Assembly (NCBI GenBank): GCA_030737875.1
Contig: CM060915.1
Location: 569,950,577-570,014,576, forward strand
DNA from: Allium sativum
Lineage: Eukaryota > Streptophyta > Magnoliopsida > Asparagales > Amaryllidaceae
Length of the DNA: 64,000 nt
Direction: 5' to 3'
The translations under genes and the position numbers were made by a program. The notes under the pieces are model-generated. The model saw nothing but the letters and a program-made list of their open reading frames with translations. It was not told the DNA's origin and ran no database searches. This document shows, in pieces, positions 45,281-57,202 of this stretch. Positions within the stretch are counted from its first letter, which is position 1. Each line of letters begins with the position of its first letter.

Positions 45281-48187
45281 TAACTTGGTCTTTTCAAATA
45301 ATTCTTGCATATATAAATCAAATCAAATTATTTCCTTTGGTCAAGTTATTGGCCTTCTCAATTCATTTCCCTACCTTATTTTAAAAGGTTTAATCGAGAA
45401 TTTTACTCGGTCATCGAATTAAATTCCCCAATCATAATATACCCAAAATTCATTTAATAATTTTTCATGCCAGATCATACTTAACCATTTTCGTTTTTAT
45501 AAACCAACTATAATTGGTTTATACACGTACTAAATTTCTTAATTTAATTTAAAACGATTTTCCCAGCTCAATTTAGCCGAACGACGTTTCAGGTCATTCA
45601 ACTGCACTGGAGCTGTTTTCATTCAGATTTGAATTAAACACTTCTAATGATCTAACCGTCGGATCTTAACATATCCATTATCGATGGAAAGATCTTTTCA
45701 AAATGAATCAAACAGTTCCAGTTTTGGGAAAATCTGATAGTCGAATCTCTCGGTATACTCGTTTAAAGTTACGCGTCGAAAACGCGAATTACTGCTACCC
45801 TATTCATTTAATTTAATTTATATTTTTCGTATAAAAATATAATTCGTTCAACGGCTTCTAAACTATTTAGTTGAAAAAATATTTGGCTAAAGCCTTTAAA
45901 TTTTGGATTTTTTTTGCCATAACCACCTTTGTACGGAGGGCTAAGAAAAATCATATATGGCCTAAAAAGGTTCCACTAAATCACAGTATATCCATACAAT
46001 ATGTGTACACTGAGAGATGCGTAAAAATAAATCATTTCAATGCCCGTGTGCGAATTAAAAATCATGTGAAAATCCATTGTGCTTACACATTACCCCCAGG
46101 CAATGTGTACAATTTAATTATCCCAATTCCCATATACCATAACTACGCAGGAGTGACATGTTTATTTTTATCCTCTCCTGACCTGAGTAGGGTTTATTAT
46201 TAAATCTTGCAAATTTATTTATGGTTTAATTTAGTCCAAGTCATGTCCTCTGCTCACATATGATAAATATGCAGTATACCTGATCTCCAGTCATTGTTCT
46301 CGTCGTATAGCATCAAATAAACTAATACAATATAGTTCACATCATATAAGCATCAGCAGCTACATGCTTATATGGGTGTGTCGGGTTATGCTTATGTAGT
46401 GTAGTCCAATACCTGTTTTCTATTCTATGGTGTTGTTTAATTAATCCAGAAACCATCACATGCATACAATGCACACACAGTAGCCATAAATAAATAAATA
46501 CTCAACATCCAATGCCATTTAAGGCGCCACAAGTGTCCATCCACGTAGTTTGAAATGCGAGTGTCACATATTCATACAATCCTTCTAATGCAAATGATTT
46601 GTGAATAGTTCAAGTGTTGAACTAACAAAATATATATGCATGCATGTAAGCAGTAATGAACATCAAAAAACACAATTAAATATTTTTAATCGCCAACTAC
46701 TTAATCAAATAAATTCATTTCACTTAATTTTCCAATTCTAGTTTGGCATACATTTACATATTCACTTACATAACGATTAAAAATATTAATTTTACATCGT
46801 TAGTCACATACTAGAATCTTAGTAATTTTATTACTTTTTAGTTAATTTTATTTTTAACTACACCCAATTAACACTTGAATTGTTAATTTTACTTAATCCA
46901 TTTAAGTTACAATCTCCTGATATCAATATGGTTTTATTTTCGTATCATGCATGTAATCTACATTATATACATTAGTTAAAAATTGCATTTTGAACTAACT
47001 AAAAATTATTTCATAACTTAACAAATTTCATTTACTAACATACACTAATTTTTTAACTTAACAATTACATTTCACAACTTTTCAAACACTAATTCACCCC
47101 TTTCTAAATTAAATTTGTAGTTCTCACCGCGAGTTCCACTCCGTCAATTCTTTAATAACGGAAGAATGTGACTAATCCAAGCTCCAACACTCTCCAACGC
47201 TCGATGGAGATGAAATCAAGCTCGTGTAGGATGCTCCAACACTTATTCTCCTCTGTCCGGAATGTTGGAGGTGCTTAGAGAGGGTTAAGAGAGTGGAAAT
47301 GGAGCTTAGAGGAGGTCGGAGGAGATGTAGGGGGTGTATGAAGCTTAAGAGGGAGGTAAGGAGTTTTGAAGTGGAAGAAAAGACAGGGAGGGTCTATCGC
47401 ACGCGGGTAGGCGTAGGCTACGGGTAGAGGGGGTAAGTGACGTGGGTAGGCAAGGGTGCGGGTAGGGGGAGGAAGAGGAGGACTAAGGAGAAGGAGCTAG
47501 GGTTGGAGAGGAGGCAATGATTTTGGGGAAAAGGAGGAAAAAAGAAATGAAGAGAAGTGAGGAGAGAAAGAGAGAATGGAGAGTTTATGTAGGAATTCAT
47601 CTCCTCTTCTCTCCAACTGCCTAACTGCAAACAATCTCCACTGTCCCCGAGATTTATTCACAAGATAATATTCGTCAATACGAATCCAATGAATCAAGTT
47701 TCGTCGAATTCCGAATTCGTTTGACCTTCCATTTTAATTTTCTCTCTAGCTCAAATTAGCTTCAAAAATGCGATTTTAGCGTACCTTTTTGTCTTGTCCG
47801 CCCATACATTAATCCAAAAATTATGAAACTTTGGATTCCTTTATTATTTAACTATAAAAATCCGAAAAAAAAAGTGAAATCAAATTCCGAGATTGTCTCA
47901 ATAATGTTCCTATATAAATTAAGCATCAGTTTCTTAGCAAATGTGTCTGCCTCTCATGATCACACGCTAACTCCGTTTAACATAAAATTTGAAATCTGGC
48001 AATGATTGATTATTTCGAATCCAACAAAATTAGTCTTCTCAAATTCTGAGGTTGCTGTCAATATTTCACTTTTTAAGGGCTATGCGTTGATTTAAAAAAA
48101 AATCGAATTTTTAAATTCTGATGCATTTCCTATAAAATTATACTAAAAATAATTTGTAAACTGGTTATGAAACTCCAGGTTGTTACA
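45281..48187 (-). repeat. Family B LTR, minus strand
   Basis: In the minus reading it starts TGTAACAACCTGGAG at 48187 and matches 20216-21556 for its first 1.35 kb. Beyond that it supplies the part missing there. The GTGAG donor-like site is at 47127-47123, and the TATA-like box of the other copy is altered here (GGAGATGAATTCC). Further in it resembles family A in order: the hairpin relative at 46127-46099, then AACCGTCGGATCT and AAAGATCTTTTCA near 45655-45700, and GTCGAAAACGCGAA near 45775. The ORF at 45871-46203 (plus) has no recognisable domain. Confidence 0.75.
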
Positions 48188-49030
48188 CTAGCCCCTTAAG
48201 ACATCGTCCGAGTACATCAAAGTTCTTAATTCTATACTCTCAATTGTAATATGAGAAGTAGTATTGCGAACATTAATACTTAACTGATATTATGGTAGAA
48301 AAGCTATGTCGCTTAAGACTTCCCTTAAGCAGTTGGTGAGCATGCAATGGTCATATATCTTTAGTATACCAATCCTGTCCTTAATTGAGCCCTTATATGC
48401 TTCTAGAGGAAGTGGACATCCCCGTGAACTACCCTACTCCGTTACCGCTTATGCCTAACCACTTTTAGAGAAGGAGGACCCAAAGACTTACTTCTAATCT
48501 AATATGGGTGAGTCCCACAACTTTGGTTCCTCTCCAAGGAATAAACCTTCGGAGGGATCCTAGTCCTAATCACTTAAGACCTAAGTTAGAAAAGAAGAGA
48601 GTCAAACACTTAAGACCTTCTCAAGGCATAGTAAACCTGCCTATTTTCATGCATAATAGACTTATATATATATATATATATGTATATATAGTTATATATA
48701 TATACACACTAGACCTCTCAAATCAAACTGTATACCTATAGATGTTGGATATGCTAGGCGGTTCCGGGCAGACTTCTACCACAAGTGGGTTTAACCTCGT
48801 GTCATAGTGTACTAAGTTTGAATGGCCCATGGCACCCAGACCTCTCACATTAGTTAGGCCTACATGTGGTAGTTGGATTTGTTGGTCAGTTCCGGCCAAA
48901 TGGCAACTAACATCGTGTCTGTGTGTCACTATTAATATATGTAAAGCCATTCTATACACACACAAGAAATCAATATATATATGTATATGGGGACATTTCG
49001 AATTCCTTCCGCATCGTATTTATTACGTTA
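48188..49030 (-). mobile_element. 3' interior remnant next to the family B LTR, no gene seen
   Basis: The minus strand reads CTTAAGGGGCTAG before the LTR start, a plausible polypurine tract (48199-48188). The rest is non-coding. CTTAAGAC or its close relatives recur about five times (48194-48615). A TA repeat lies at 48661-48712. Two related segments of about 125 bp begin GACCTCTCA at 48712 and 48838 and both contain GTTGGAT, CGGTTCCGG or CAGTTCCGG, and TCGTGTC. No chromodomain or integrase motif is found. A copia element is inserted at its right end. Confidence 0.45.
48661..48712. repeat. (TA)n microsatellite
   Basis: TA runs interrupted by TGTA and GTTA. Confidence 0.85.
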
Positions 49031-49260
49031 TGTGAGAAATAGGAACATGAAATTTTCTGAATGTGCTTGTGCAATTAGCCTACAGCAGGGTTCATAATTT
49101 ATAATCTGAGACTTTACAAGGATAATAATTGAAACACAACTTACAAGATTAGCAACAAAGACATGTCAATTTCCTAAGAGACACACACCCATTCAGTTTA
49201 TTGAATAATGAAAAAACATATTGGGAGGTGGAATTATTAAATGCAGAATTATTTTTAACA
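49031..49260 (-). repeat. 3' LTR of the copia element (230 bp)
   Basis: TGTGAG...TTAACA on the plus strand (minus: TGTTAAAAATAATTCTGC to CTATTTCTCACA). It is directly followed on the plus strand by CTCCCCCTCA, the polypurine tract. Confidence 0.93.
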
Positions 49261-49270
49261 CTCCCCCTCA
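49261..49270 (-). other. Polypurine tract of the copia element
   Basis: The minus strand reads TGAGGGGGAG immediately before the 3' LTR. Confidence 0.9.
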
Positions 49271-50221
49271 AGCTAGTGAATAGGTATTCACTGTTCTCAG
49301 CTTGGACACCATTTCTTCAAAAATTGGACTGCTCAATCCTTTGGTTAGAATATTTGCGAGTTGCCTTTGTGAAGGTACATATGGAGTACAAATCAAATCG
49401 GAGTGGAAATTTTCTTTGATGAAATGTCTATCCACCTCAATATGTTTTGTTCGATCGTGTTGTACGAGATTATAAGCTATGCTGATTGCTGACTTATTAT
49501 CACAATAAAGTTTCATAGGTCAATCCCATTTAATCTTCAAATCATCTAAAATTATTTTAAGCCAAAGTAGTTCACAAATTCCCTGTGCTATAGCCCGAAA
49601 TTCAGCTACAACACTAGAACGAGCCACCACATTTTGGTTTTTACTCCTTCAAGTTACTCTATTTCCTCCAAGAAAGGTGCAGTATCCAGTAGTGGATCTT
49701 CTGTTAGTGATTGACCCTGCATAATCAGCATCAGTATAGGCCTCAATTATTGTGTTTCCATTCCTTTTGTACAAAATTCCTCTTCCTGGAGTTCCCATGA
49801 GATATTGTAGAATACTATGAGCTGCCTTTAAACGAACTTCTCTTGGACTGTGTGTAAATTGGCTAACCACACTTACAGCATATGAAATTTCTGTTCTAGT
49901 ATGAGACAAGTAAATTAATCTCCCAACAAGGCACTAGTCCATTTCTTTATCTACTGCAACACCTTCTTCTACATTACCCAATTTTAGATTTGGATCCATA
50001 GGAGTGCTCGCATGTTTACATGTTATTTTCCCCGTCTCCTTGAGTAAATCTGTAATGTACTTTTGCTGAGGTATAAAAATTACTTTTCGGGAATGTGCCA
50101 CCTCGATTCGCAGAAAGTACTTTAGTTTTCCAAAAGTTTTCATTTCAAACTCCTTAGCCAAACACTGACTCAAGATACGTTGCTCCTTCCAATCATTTCC
50201 GGTCATTATGATGCCATCCAC
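49268..50221 (-). pseudogene. Copia RNase H and C-terminal RT
   Basis: Reading the minus strand from 50221: the RT active-site region as YVDGIIMTGND (YVDD in the family; the second Asp is Gly here), FEMKTFGKLKYFLRIEV, ITDLLKETG, then ASTPMDPNLKL. After a TAG at 49934, GRLIYLSHTRTEISYAV and LQYLMGTPGRGILY follow. RNase H: EAYTDADYAGSITNRRS (Asp), then KLYCDNKSAISIAYN (Asp) and HIEVDRHFIKE, ending QLANILTKGLSSPIFE. Stops at about 49646 and 49517 break the chain. The family ends close to the 3' LTR exactly like this. Confidence 0.92.
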
Positions 50222-51309
50222 ATATACTTATAGAATTGTTACTCCCCATTGTGGTGAGTGTTTGATGAACAAGGTATGATCTCCTTGACTTTGTTTATAC
50301 CCCAGAGATGTCATAACCTTGGTAAATCTTCCAAACCATGGTCGAGGTGATTGTTTTAGGCTATATAATGCATTTTTCAACCTGCAAAAAGTATTGATGG
50401 GTACATTTTATCATACCCTGGTGGTACCTGCATATAAATCCCCTCCTTAAGCTCCCCATGTAAGAAGGCGTTCTTCACATCAAATTGTTGTAAATTCCAA
50501 CCATAATTAGCAGCAAGTGACAAAATTACCCTAATAGTATTCATTTTTGCAACTGGAGCAATTGTCTCTGAATAGTCAATTCCATAGGTTTGTGTAAACC
50601 CTTTGGCAACTAGTCTTGCTTTATTTCTTTCAATTGTTCCATCAGCCTTATATTTTATAGTGTATACCCATTTGCACCCAACTGGCTTCTTCCCTTCTGG
50701 CAAATTCACTAACTCTCAAGTTCCATTCTTCTTCAATGCGTCCATCTCGGTATTCATGGATTGCTTCCATTTTTCATCAGACAATGCCTTAGAAACATTT
50801 TTTGGGATAAGAGTAGTGTTTAAGTTTGTAAGGAAGGCTCTATGGGTAGGTAAGAATTTTTGAAAAGAAAGATAGTTTGAAAGGAGATAGAAGGGATGTT
50901 TGGTACATTTTCTGATTCCTTTTCTAATGGCAATTGGAAGGTCTAGGTCATCATCTGTTGTTTGGGTAATCATTTCATTCTCATTTAAAGGATTCAAGTC
51001 AGGCTCTTGAACTTGTGTCGATTCAGAAGAATTATTTATCTCATTCAAAGGAGTCAAGTTAGTCTCTTGAACTTGTGGCGATTTAGGAACAACCTTTGAC
51101 TTTCTAATGTAGACTAGATTTTTTCCATATCTTACATCCACTTCAGGTCCAACTTTAACTGAAGATGAACTTGAATGATTTGATTCAGTTTCAAGGTCTT
51201 CAGCCTCAGATGGATCTAGTACAAGTTTGTTTGACTCGAGAACGGAAAGATTAGGTGTATTTGACTCAAGACCAGAAAGATCAAGTGTTTCAAGCTTATC
51301 TTCCTTCAA
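50222..51309 (-). pseudogene. Copia integrase C-terminus, linker and RT N-terminal part
   Basis: From 51309 a Ser/Glu-rich linker (SNHSSSSSVKVGPEV) typical between integrase and RT, then IRKGIRKCTKHP and ALSDEKWKQSMNTEMDALKKNGT. After a TGA at 50714 RT begins: [53 protein letters not shown] and [19 protein letters not shown] (first catalytic Asp retained), [10 protein letters not shown] frameshift near 50380 and further stops separate this from the YVDG box at 50222. Confidence 0.9.
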
Positions 51310-51339
51310 ATTCTCCCCTTGAAGATAATGTTGAGTGAA

Positions 51340-52722
51340 GTATGGTTCCTCCTATTGAAAGGTAACATCCCGCGAAACAAAAAACTTTTTAGATGGAGGA
51401 TGGAAACACTTATATCCCTTTTGAGTAGAGGAGTACCTGACAAAAACACATTTTAGTGCTCTAGGATCAAGTTTTTTCTGTCTTTACTATGAATATGGAC
51501 AAATGAGATGCATTCGAAGATTCGAGGTTTAAGATTACTACTTGCCGAAAAACTTGTATAGAAGGAAGAAAGAACATCTGTAGGACTCTTGAACCCTAAT
51601 ACTCTAGAGGGTAATTAATTAATAAGATATGTGCTAGTGAGAGTAGCCTCCCCCCATGAATATTTAGGAACATTTTGATGAAACAACAGTGCCCGGGTTT
51701 GGTCTAATAGATGTCCATTTTTCCTTTTTGCGATTCCATTTTGTTGTGGTGTTTTAACACAAGAAGACTAATGGACAATGCCCTCCTTTTGATAGAAAGA
51801 AATAAGAACATGGTTGAAGTACTCTTTTCCATTATCAGACCTAAGCCTTTTGATGTTTACTTCAAATTGATTTTGAATCATGTAGAATTTTTTTGGATAA
51901 ATAGTAGTGACATCAGACTTGTTTTTGAGTAAAAACACCCAAGTAACCTGAGTACAATCATCTATAAAAGTCACAAACCACCTAGCACCCATTACATTTG
52001 GAACTGTAGAGGGACCCCAAGCATCTGAGTGAACAAGATAGAAAGGGTATGAGCTTCTTTTGTTATTTAATGGAAAAGGTAGACGCTTGTGTTTTGCAAA
52101 CTCACACACATCAAATGAAGACTTCCAATATCTACCGTAGTGAATAAAGACGGAAACAACACTTTAATAACTCCGAAAGAAGGATGACCCAATCGACAAT
52201 GAAAAAGAAATATTTTTTCTTTTTTAGATAGAACCAGCCCTGACATAAATGAGTGAGACAAGTGGACTTTTGTACACTGACCTGGTTCTAAAAGATAGTA
52301 AAGGCTATCCTTTCTCTAGCATGCCCAATAGTCATTTCTGGCTCTTATTCTAAAATATACAACAATCATTTTGAAAAATCACATTACAAGATAAATCGTT
52401 TGTAAGTTTTTGCATGGAGACAAGGTTCATGAATAGTTTTGGAATATGGAGAACCCTTTTTAAGGTTACAAAATGATTTAATTGAATATCTCCAATGCCC
52501 GGCTGCTACAGTTACAAGAGTACCATCAGCAACAACAATTTTCTTATTACTGGGACAAGGGGAATATGCTAAAAATTGTTTAAAAGCGGGTGTCATGTGG
52601 TCTGTGGCTCCGAAATCTAATATCCAGAATAGGCTCGAAGGTGTTTCTGAGACATGAAATCCAAATGAAAGTGGAAGCTTACTGGAATATGCCACACTAC
52701 AATTACCTGCTAATTTTTTCAT
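51340..52722 (-). pseudogene. Copia protease and integrase
   Basis: Protease: WILDFGATDHMTPAF near 52600-52640, where the family has DSGATDHMT (Ser to Phe next to the catalytic Asp). Then the pre-integrase zinc region (FHCRLGHPSFGVIK, near 52200). Integrase core: PFYLVHSDAWGPST (Asp), FIDDCTQVTWVF, IKRLRSDNGKEYFN (Asp), and after a stop the TPQQNG motif with the Glu region, then RALLFHQNVPKYSWGEA near 51670. Stops at 52139 and 51767 and frameshifts downstream show decay. Confidence 0.9.
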
Positions 52723-52980
52723 TCCAGAAAATGTCGGGACAACAGCTGGAACAGAAGACAGCGGTTGAAAAAAGTGTAATGACAGCAGTTGAAAAGCATG
52801 CAGAGGTGTACCAGCAGCTGGAAATTGTATGGGCAGCTGTTGGAAAGGTATAGACAGTGATTAACTTGAATAACTTGACAGCACTTAGTACCCAGTCAAG
52901 ATTTTGAAGTTACTGACAACAAAAAATGCCGAGTCAGATTTTCTCAAGAATTATTTGTGGAAGCAGAGTCTCCTAGATTA

Positions 52981-52995
52981 GGTGCTTTAATACCA
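52981..52995 (-). other. Primer binding site of the copia element
   Basis: The minus strand reads TGGTATTAAAGCACC directly after the 5' LTR end, a decayed form of TGGTATCAGAGC (tRNA-Met). Confidence 0.88.
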
Positions 52996-53225
52996 TGTGA
53001 GAAATAGGAACAAGAAATTTTCTGAATGTGCCTGTGCAATTAGTACACAACAGGGTTCATTATTTATAATCTGAGATTTTACAAGGATATTAATTGAAAT
53101 ACAACTTACAAAATAAGCAATAAGGACATGTCAATTTCCTAAGAGACACACACCCATTCAGTTTATTGAATAATGAAAAGACCTATTGGGAGGTGGAATT
53201 ATTAAATGCAGAATTATTTTCAACA
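52996..53225 (-). repeat. 5' LTR of the copia element (230 bp)
   Basis: The same length as the other LTR, with about 17 substitutions and no indel seen. The minus strand reads TGTTGAAAATAATTCTGC to CTATTTCTCACA. Followed on the plus strand by the target duplication CGTTA. Confidence 0.93.
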
Positions 53226-53230
53226 CGTTA

Positions 53231-54689
53231 ATATTACGTTAACTACAATGATTCGCTATATTAGTATAATAATTATAACGCTAAATGTTCATATGAACGA
53301 GAGAACGTTCTAACGAGATAAAAACCTTCAACTAGTCTAAATTAAGGTATATAAATTATTTTTTCCATATATCTTAACCGCTACAATTTAGGCATGATGG
53401 CATAACAGCTTAGTAACATATAGCAGTGAATGAAAATTACAACATACATACAAATTTCAACTTGCATCCTAGCCTTATTGGAATGATTTCAATAATGGAA
53501 CAAGAATAGAGTATAACATACACATATAATTTATACATGTATATTTATAAGTTCTACTTTATCTAGTTCACCACTTTTTGTTGTTTTGTACATAAAAACG
53601 TTTCATTTGATATATTTCAAGTATGAATACGTTTGGATTCAAAATAGAGTCCAAACCTAATAATCAAATCATGGAACAAACCAAATTTAAACCCTTTTAA
53701 GCTACAATTAAATGTTTACATAAGGGTGAATTACACAAAGTAAAAATAACAACACCCCTTTCATCCTAACCCCAATTTAAAAATGCAAATCTACAAACCC
53801 AAATAACATGACAATTCTTACGCAAATATAAAATAGAGGATTTGCGGTTTTTTGTATAGATGTTATCGTTTGCCAAATCCTCTTAGGCATAGCTATAAAC
53901 ATGTTAATTTATTAAAAATAGAATATGCCTAAGAACACAATATTCTACTTACAGATCTAAGGAAGAACAAATATGATTCTTGTTGTAGATTCAGATCTGT
54001 ATTCAACCTTCATGATAAACTTGCTCTAATCCTCCTAGTATATTAGTAAGAATTATCTTTTAGAATCTTAAGCATATATATAAAACTAAATACCAGAATT
54101 CACACTAAAATCTATATGCGTTTAGATTAAAGAAAAGATAAGAATGGAGGTTAGAGGAATAGAGGAGAAATTCCTAACCATTCTGGAATTTAGCAATGGC
54201 AAAAGGATAATATGGAGGTAGAAATAAGAGAGTGGTTAGGGTAATATATTATGGTTTGAAGGCCTATATATAGTCGTTTGTGTAAGCGTAGACCGTTAGA
54301 TTATTCCGATGTAATCCTGGCCATATATTTAAATATATCCCCTTAGAAAACCCTAATCAAACATAGATACATTGGGCTTCTCAGTCGTTAGGCGGTCGAC
54401 AACCCTCCTAAGGGGGCGGTCGACCTCCTAGTCGCTGAAAATGCCCAAGGAACGTTGATGGCGCTGAGGTGTTTAATTAAATATTACATTACTTTTCTTT
54501 GACTTAAAAAGGGTTGTATGAGCAAAACTACTTTGGAGTTATATAACTACACTTAATCTTTGGAGTAGATCGACGAAGAGAAGATATTGTTATCGTAAAC
54601 AATTTTGGTCCATGCATGTAGACAAGAATGCATTATCGACGTGAAAACCAGTGCTATGCTTGTGCACTAATTCGACATAGCTTTTAAAC
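53231..54689. other. AT-rich stretch, no gene recognised
   Basis: I see no ORF with domain content on either strand, no LTR terminus and no tandem array. CGGTCGAC occurs twice within about 35 bases near 54395-54425 (GGCGGTCGACAACCCTCC, GGCGGTCGACCTCC). This may be ancient host sequence or the interior of an unrecognised element. Confidence 0.4.
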
Positions 54690-55500
54690 AAGAAGATTGC
54701 GAATGGGGAAAAAATACCTCATTGTGGTTTGATTCCTGGATCTTGTTGATCTACTCGGTATGAATAGACTCTAGTCCATAGGTAATGTAGCTGAAACCGC
54801 TGACACCATTATCAAGATCACTATTTTTAGCCATCATTTCACCCTACTACGAGAGAATTACTTGATGAAATACATACAGTACCTATCTACCCATTGCAAA
54901 AAGATGACACTTATGAATGGTGTGACGGAGGGAGATTCACTCTTCGTAAAGCATGGGAAAAAAATTCGAGATAAAGGACAAATAAAGCCGGTTTGCTTAG
55001 TTGTATGGCATGCCAAAAATGGTAGATGCATGACTTTTGTTTCCTACTTAACTATGTCTTACAGGTTGAACAATAAATAGAGGTTGTATCAATTTTTCAT
55101 TCTGCAAACACTATATGCTCGCTGTGTGATAAATCTCCGGAAATAGCGCAACATCTCTTCTTTCACTGTGAATACTCGTCCTTTCTCTGGTGCTCTTTGA
55201 AATTCAAACTCTTCCTACCTGCAGATACATTGCTTAATTTAGAGGACATGCGAGCTTGCTTAAACCAACTTTCTCACAACAAAATCAAATCCAAGACTTA
55301 GCCTATGCTTGTTTCACTGTAGTGATTTACCTCATTTGGAATGAATGGAATAATCGTATCTTTAACCAAAAGAAAACTCATTACACAACTAAACTGAAGA
55401 AGATACAAAAAGAAGCAAAGTATCTAGTTCAAGGAAGCAGCAGCAAGACACAAAGAACAAATGATAATTTTCAACTCCTTTATTAATGGGGGATCGACCT
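54690..55500 (+). pseudogene. LINE 3' relic: RT zinc-binding region, plus strand
   Basis: Across frames the order of an L1-type pol C-terminus is visible: TSLWFDSWI near 54715, DTYEWCDGGRFTLRKAWE near 54890-54945, VVWHAKNGR and SYRLNN (55000-55080), then the zinc region CSLCDKSPEIAQHLFFHC and EYSSFLW (55105-55190), and YLIWNEWNNRIFNQKK (55330-55375), the usual end of plant LINE ORF2. Several frameshifts and stops. The RT core is absent, as expected for a 5'-truncated LINE. A TA repeat lies at 55590-55608. Confidence 0.85.
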
Positions 55501-56309
55501 CAATAGCGCTTTGGGCTTGTTGAATGTTATTTTTATGCTTAATGTTATAAGGGAATTGCTGTTCAATTTGTATTGTTAATATAAGAAGTTTATATATATA
55601 TATATATTCTTTTCCTTTGTAAGGTACCTACTCAAGTTAAGGGTTACAAGGTTTTGATGAGGCACATAAATTTAATATGTGGTTAGTATTTCAATAAAGT
55701 GTATCATTTTTTTTGAAATTGGGTAAACCGCCTCGTTAAAAACCTATACATGTACTCAACGTGAGTATACGATAGGAAAAAAGAGTGCGGCGCTTTTTTG
55801 ATAACGCATCAATAAAATTGTACAAGAGTACAAAGGAAAGTAAACATCGCATAACCTTACTTGCCCAAACCCAAAAAAAAACAAAAATAAAGACCAAACT
55901 TGAGCCCATAGCCCATCACACAACTAATCGGTATACACCCGTTAAAACGTATCCCAACATAAGCTAAAACCACGCAAGAAATAAAAGGAAATAAACACTT
56001 AGAAGTAAGTTAAAGATTGGGAACCCCAAATTACACGTAGTAATGGCGGTGGCGCAATCTACCATGATCGAAGCTGTCAATTCCCCAATTCCAAAGAAGT
56101 TATTCATGACAGCTCACATTCTTCCTCCTTGACTTCATCATCATGTATTTCATTTATACTTTAATAAAGTCCCATCTTCTAAATTTATCAAGAACAATGT
56201 TTCCATGAATTCGAGAGTTCCTTTCAACTCATATGTGACAAACTACAGAATTAATGCTGAATCTTGTGAGATGTCCTTGTTCGTGTATTTGGATCTTAGA
56301 AAATCCATC

Positions 56310-57202
56310 TCATCTCCCAAAGTCAATCGTCGATTCATGGTGTGAGGTATCAATCTTCAATCGGCATCTAGCCCAAAGGTAGAACGAGTACGAGCAAGTG
56401 AAGAACATGTTATCTCTAGACTTGTTATTTCCCATATAGAGAACACATGTAGGATTGACATCATATCCCCAGTTAATAAGATGATCATTGGTAGAACGTT
56501 TGTCGAACATCGCTTTATACATGCAAATAGCCATTTTCGCACTTTTATATAATGCCAAGTAATTGTGCACCACTCAAGTTCTGGTTTCTGAACCCCAGAA
56601 ATCTTCCAAGCCGAATGAAAGGAGAAACCATTTTTACTGTAATTCCAGCCCCAGAAATCTGAATCAAAATTAGATTTCATAGGAACTTCGTTGACTTTAT
56701 CTGCAATCATTCTAGATAAGGTAAGCCAGTTGGTATTGAAAATACCATCTTGAATTAGACTGTCCACTTTCAAATTCTCACCACCATACACATCTAAACA
56801 ATCCCATCCCAAAATATTCACAAGAATATCACTGTCAACAAAGAGTCAAACCAAAGCATGGTGTCGTGCCCATTAGTAATACACCGATTAATACACTTCA
56901 GCCCCAAAATTCAATTCCTTAGCATAGCCTTCACACATACATGAGCTGTTATTATCCACTTGCATGACCCATAATCTATTTTCTTTACAATATATACTTT
57001 ATATTCACTTCTTACATATGTTATTTCTACTCACGAAATGCCATATCAGTTTAACAGCAGCAACATCTTTAATATCATCAATTTTTCTTATGCTAACATC
57101 TCCTTCATTTTTAGGACAGTAAAGAGTGTCCCATGCGATTCTGTGACTTTTCCCACCCCGAACAAAATTAGCACACATTTTATTTAGCTTACCAATAGTC
57201 AC
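56310..57202 (-). pseudogene. LINE ORF2 C-terminus: zinc-binding RT-associated region
   Basis: From 57202: IGKLNKMCANFVRGGKSHRI, AWDTLYCPKNEGDVSIRK, DIKDVAAVKLIWHFVS, a block shared by plant L1 pol. From 56821: WDCLDVYGGENLKVDSLI, then FWGWNYSKNGFSFHSAW, TITWHYIKVRKWLFACIK. A frameshift near 56450-56570 moves to another frame with LINWGYDVNPTCVLYMGNNKSRDNMFFTCSYSFYLW. The Cys/His pattern resembles zf-RVT but is altered. It would help bind the template; here it is broken. Confidence 0.85.

Larger units (their letters stand above)
49031..53225 (-). mobile_element. Complete-ended Ty1/copia element with deleted gag
   Basis: LTRs of 230 bp at 49031-49260 and 52996-53225 frame the element. Both outer flanks carry CGTTA (49026-49030 and 53226-53230), a 5-bp target duplication. 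By eye I counted about 17 differences between the LTRs. On the minus strand the order is primer site, protease, integrase, RT, RNase H, polypurine tract, which is the Ty1/copia order (integrase before RT). Only about 270 bases lie between primer site and protease, so gag has been deleted. The frame is broken in many places and the RT active site is altered, so it is dead and non-autonomous. Confidence 0.93.

Noticed and set aside
45871..46203. 110-codon plus-strand ORF
   Set aside because: Antisense to a family B LTR with no domain and no counterpart in other copies.
55785..55967. 60-codon plus-strand ORF, Lys/Thr-rich
   Set aside because: It lies antisense in the 3' untranslated end of the minus-strand LINE and has no domain.
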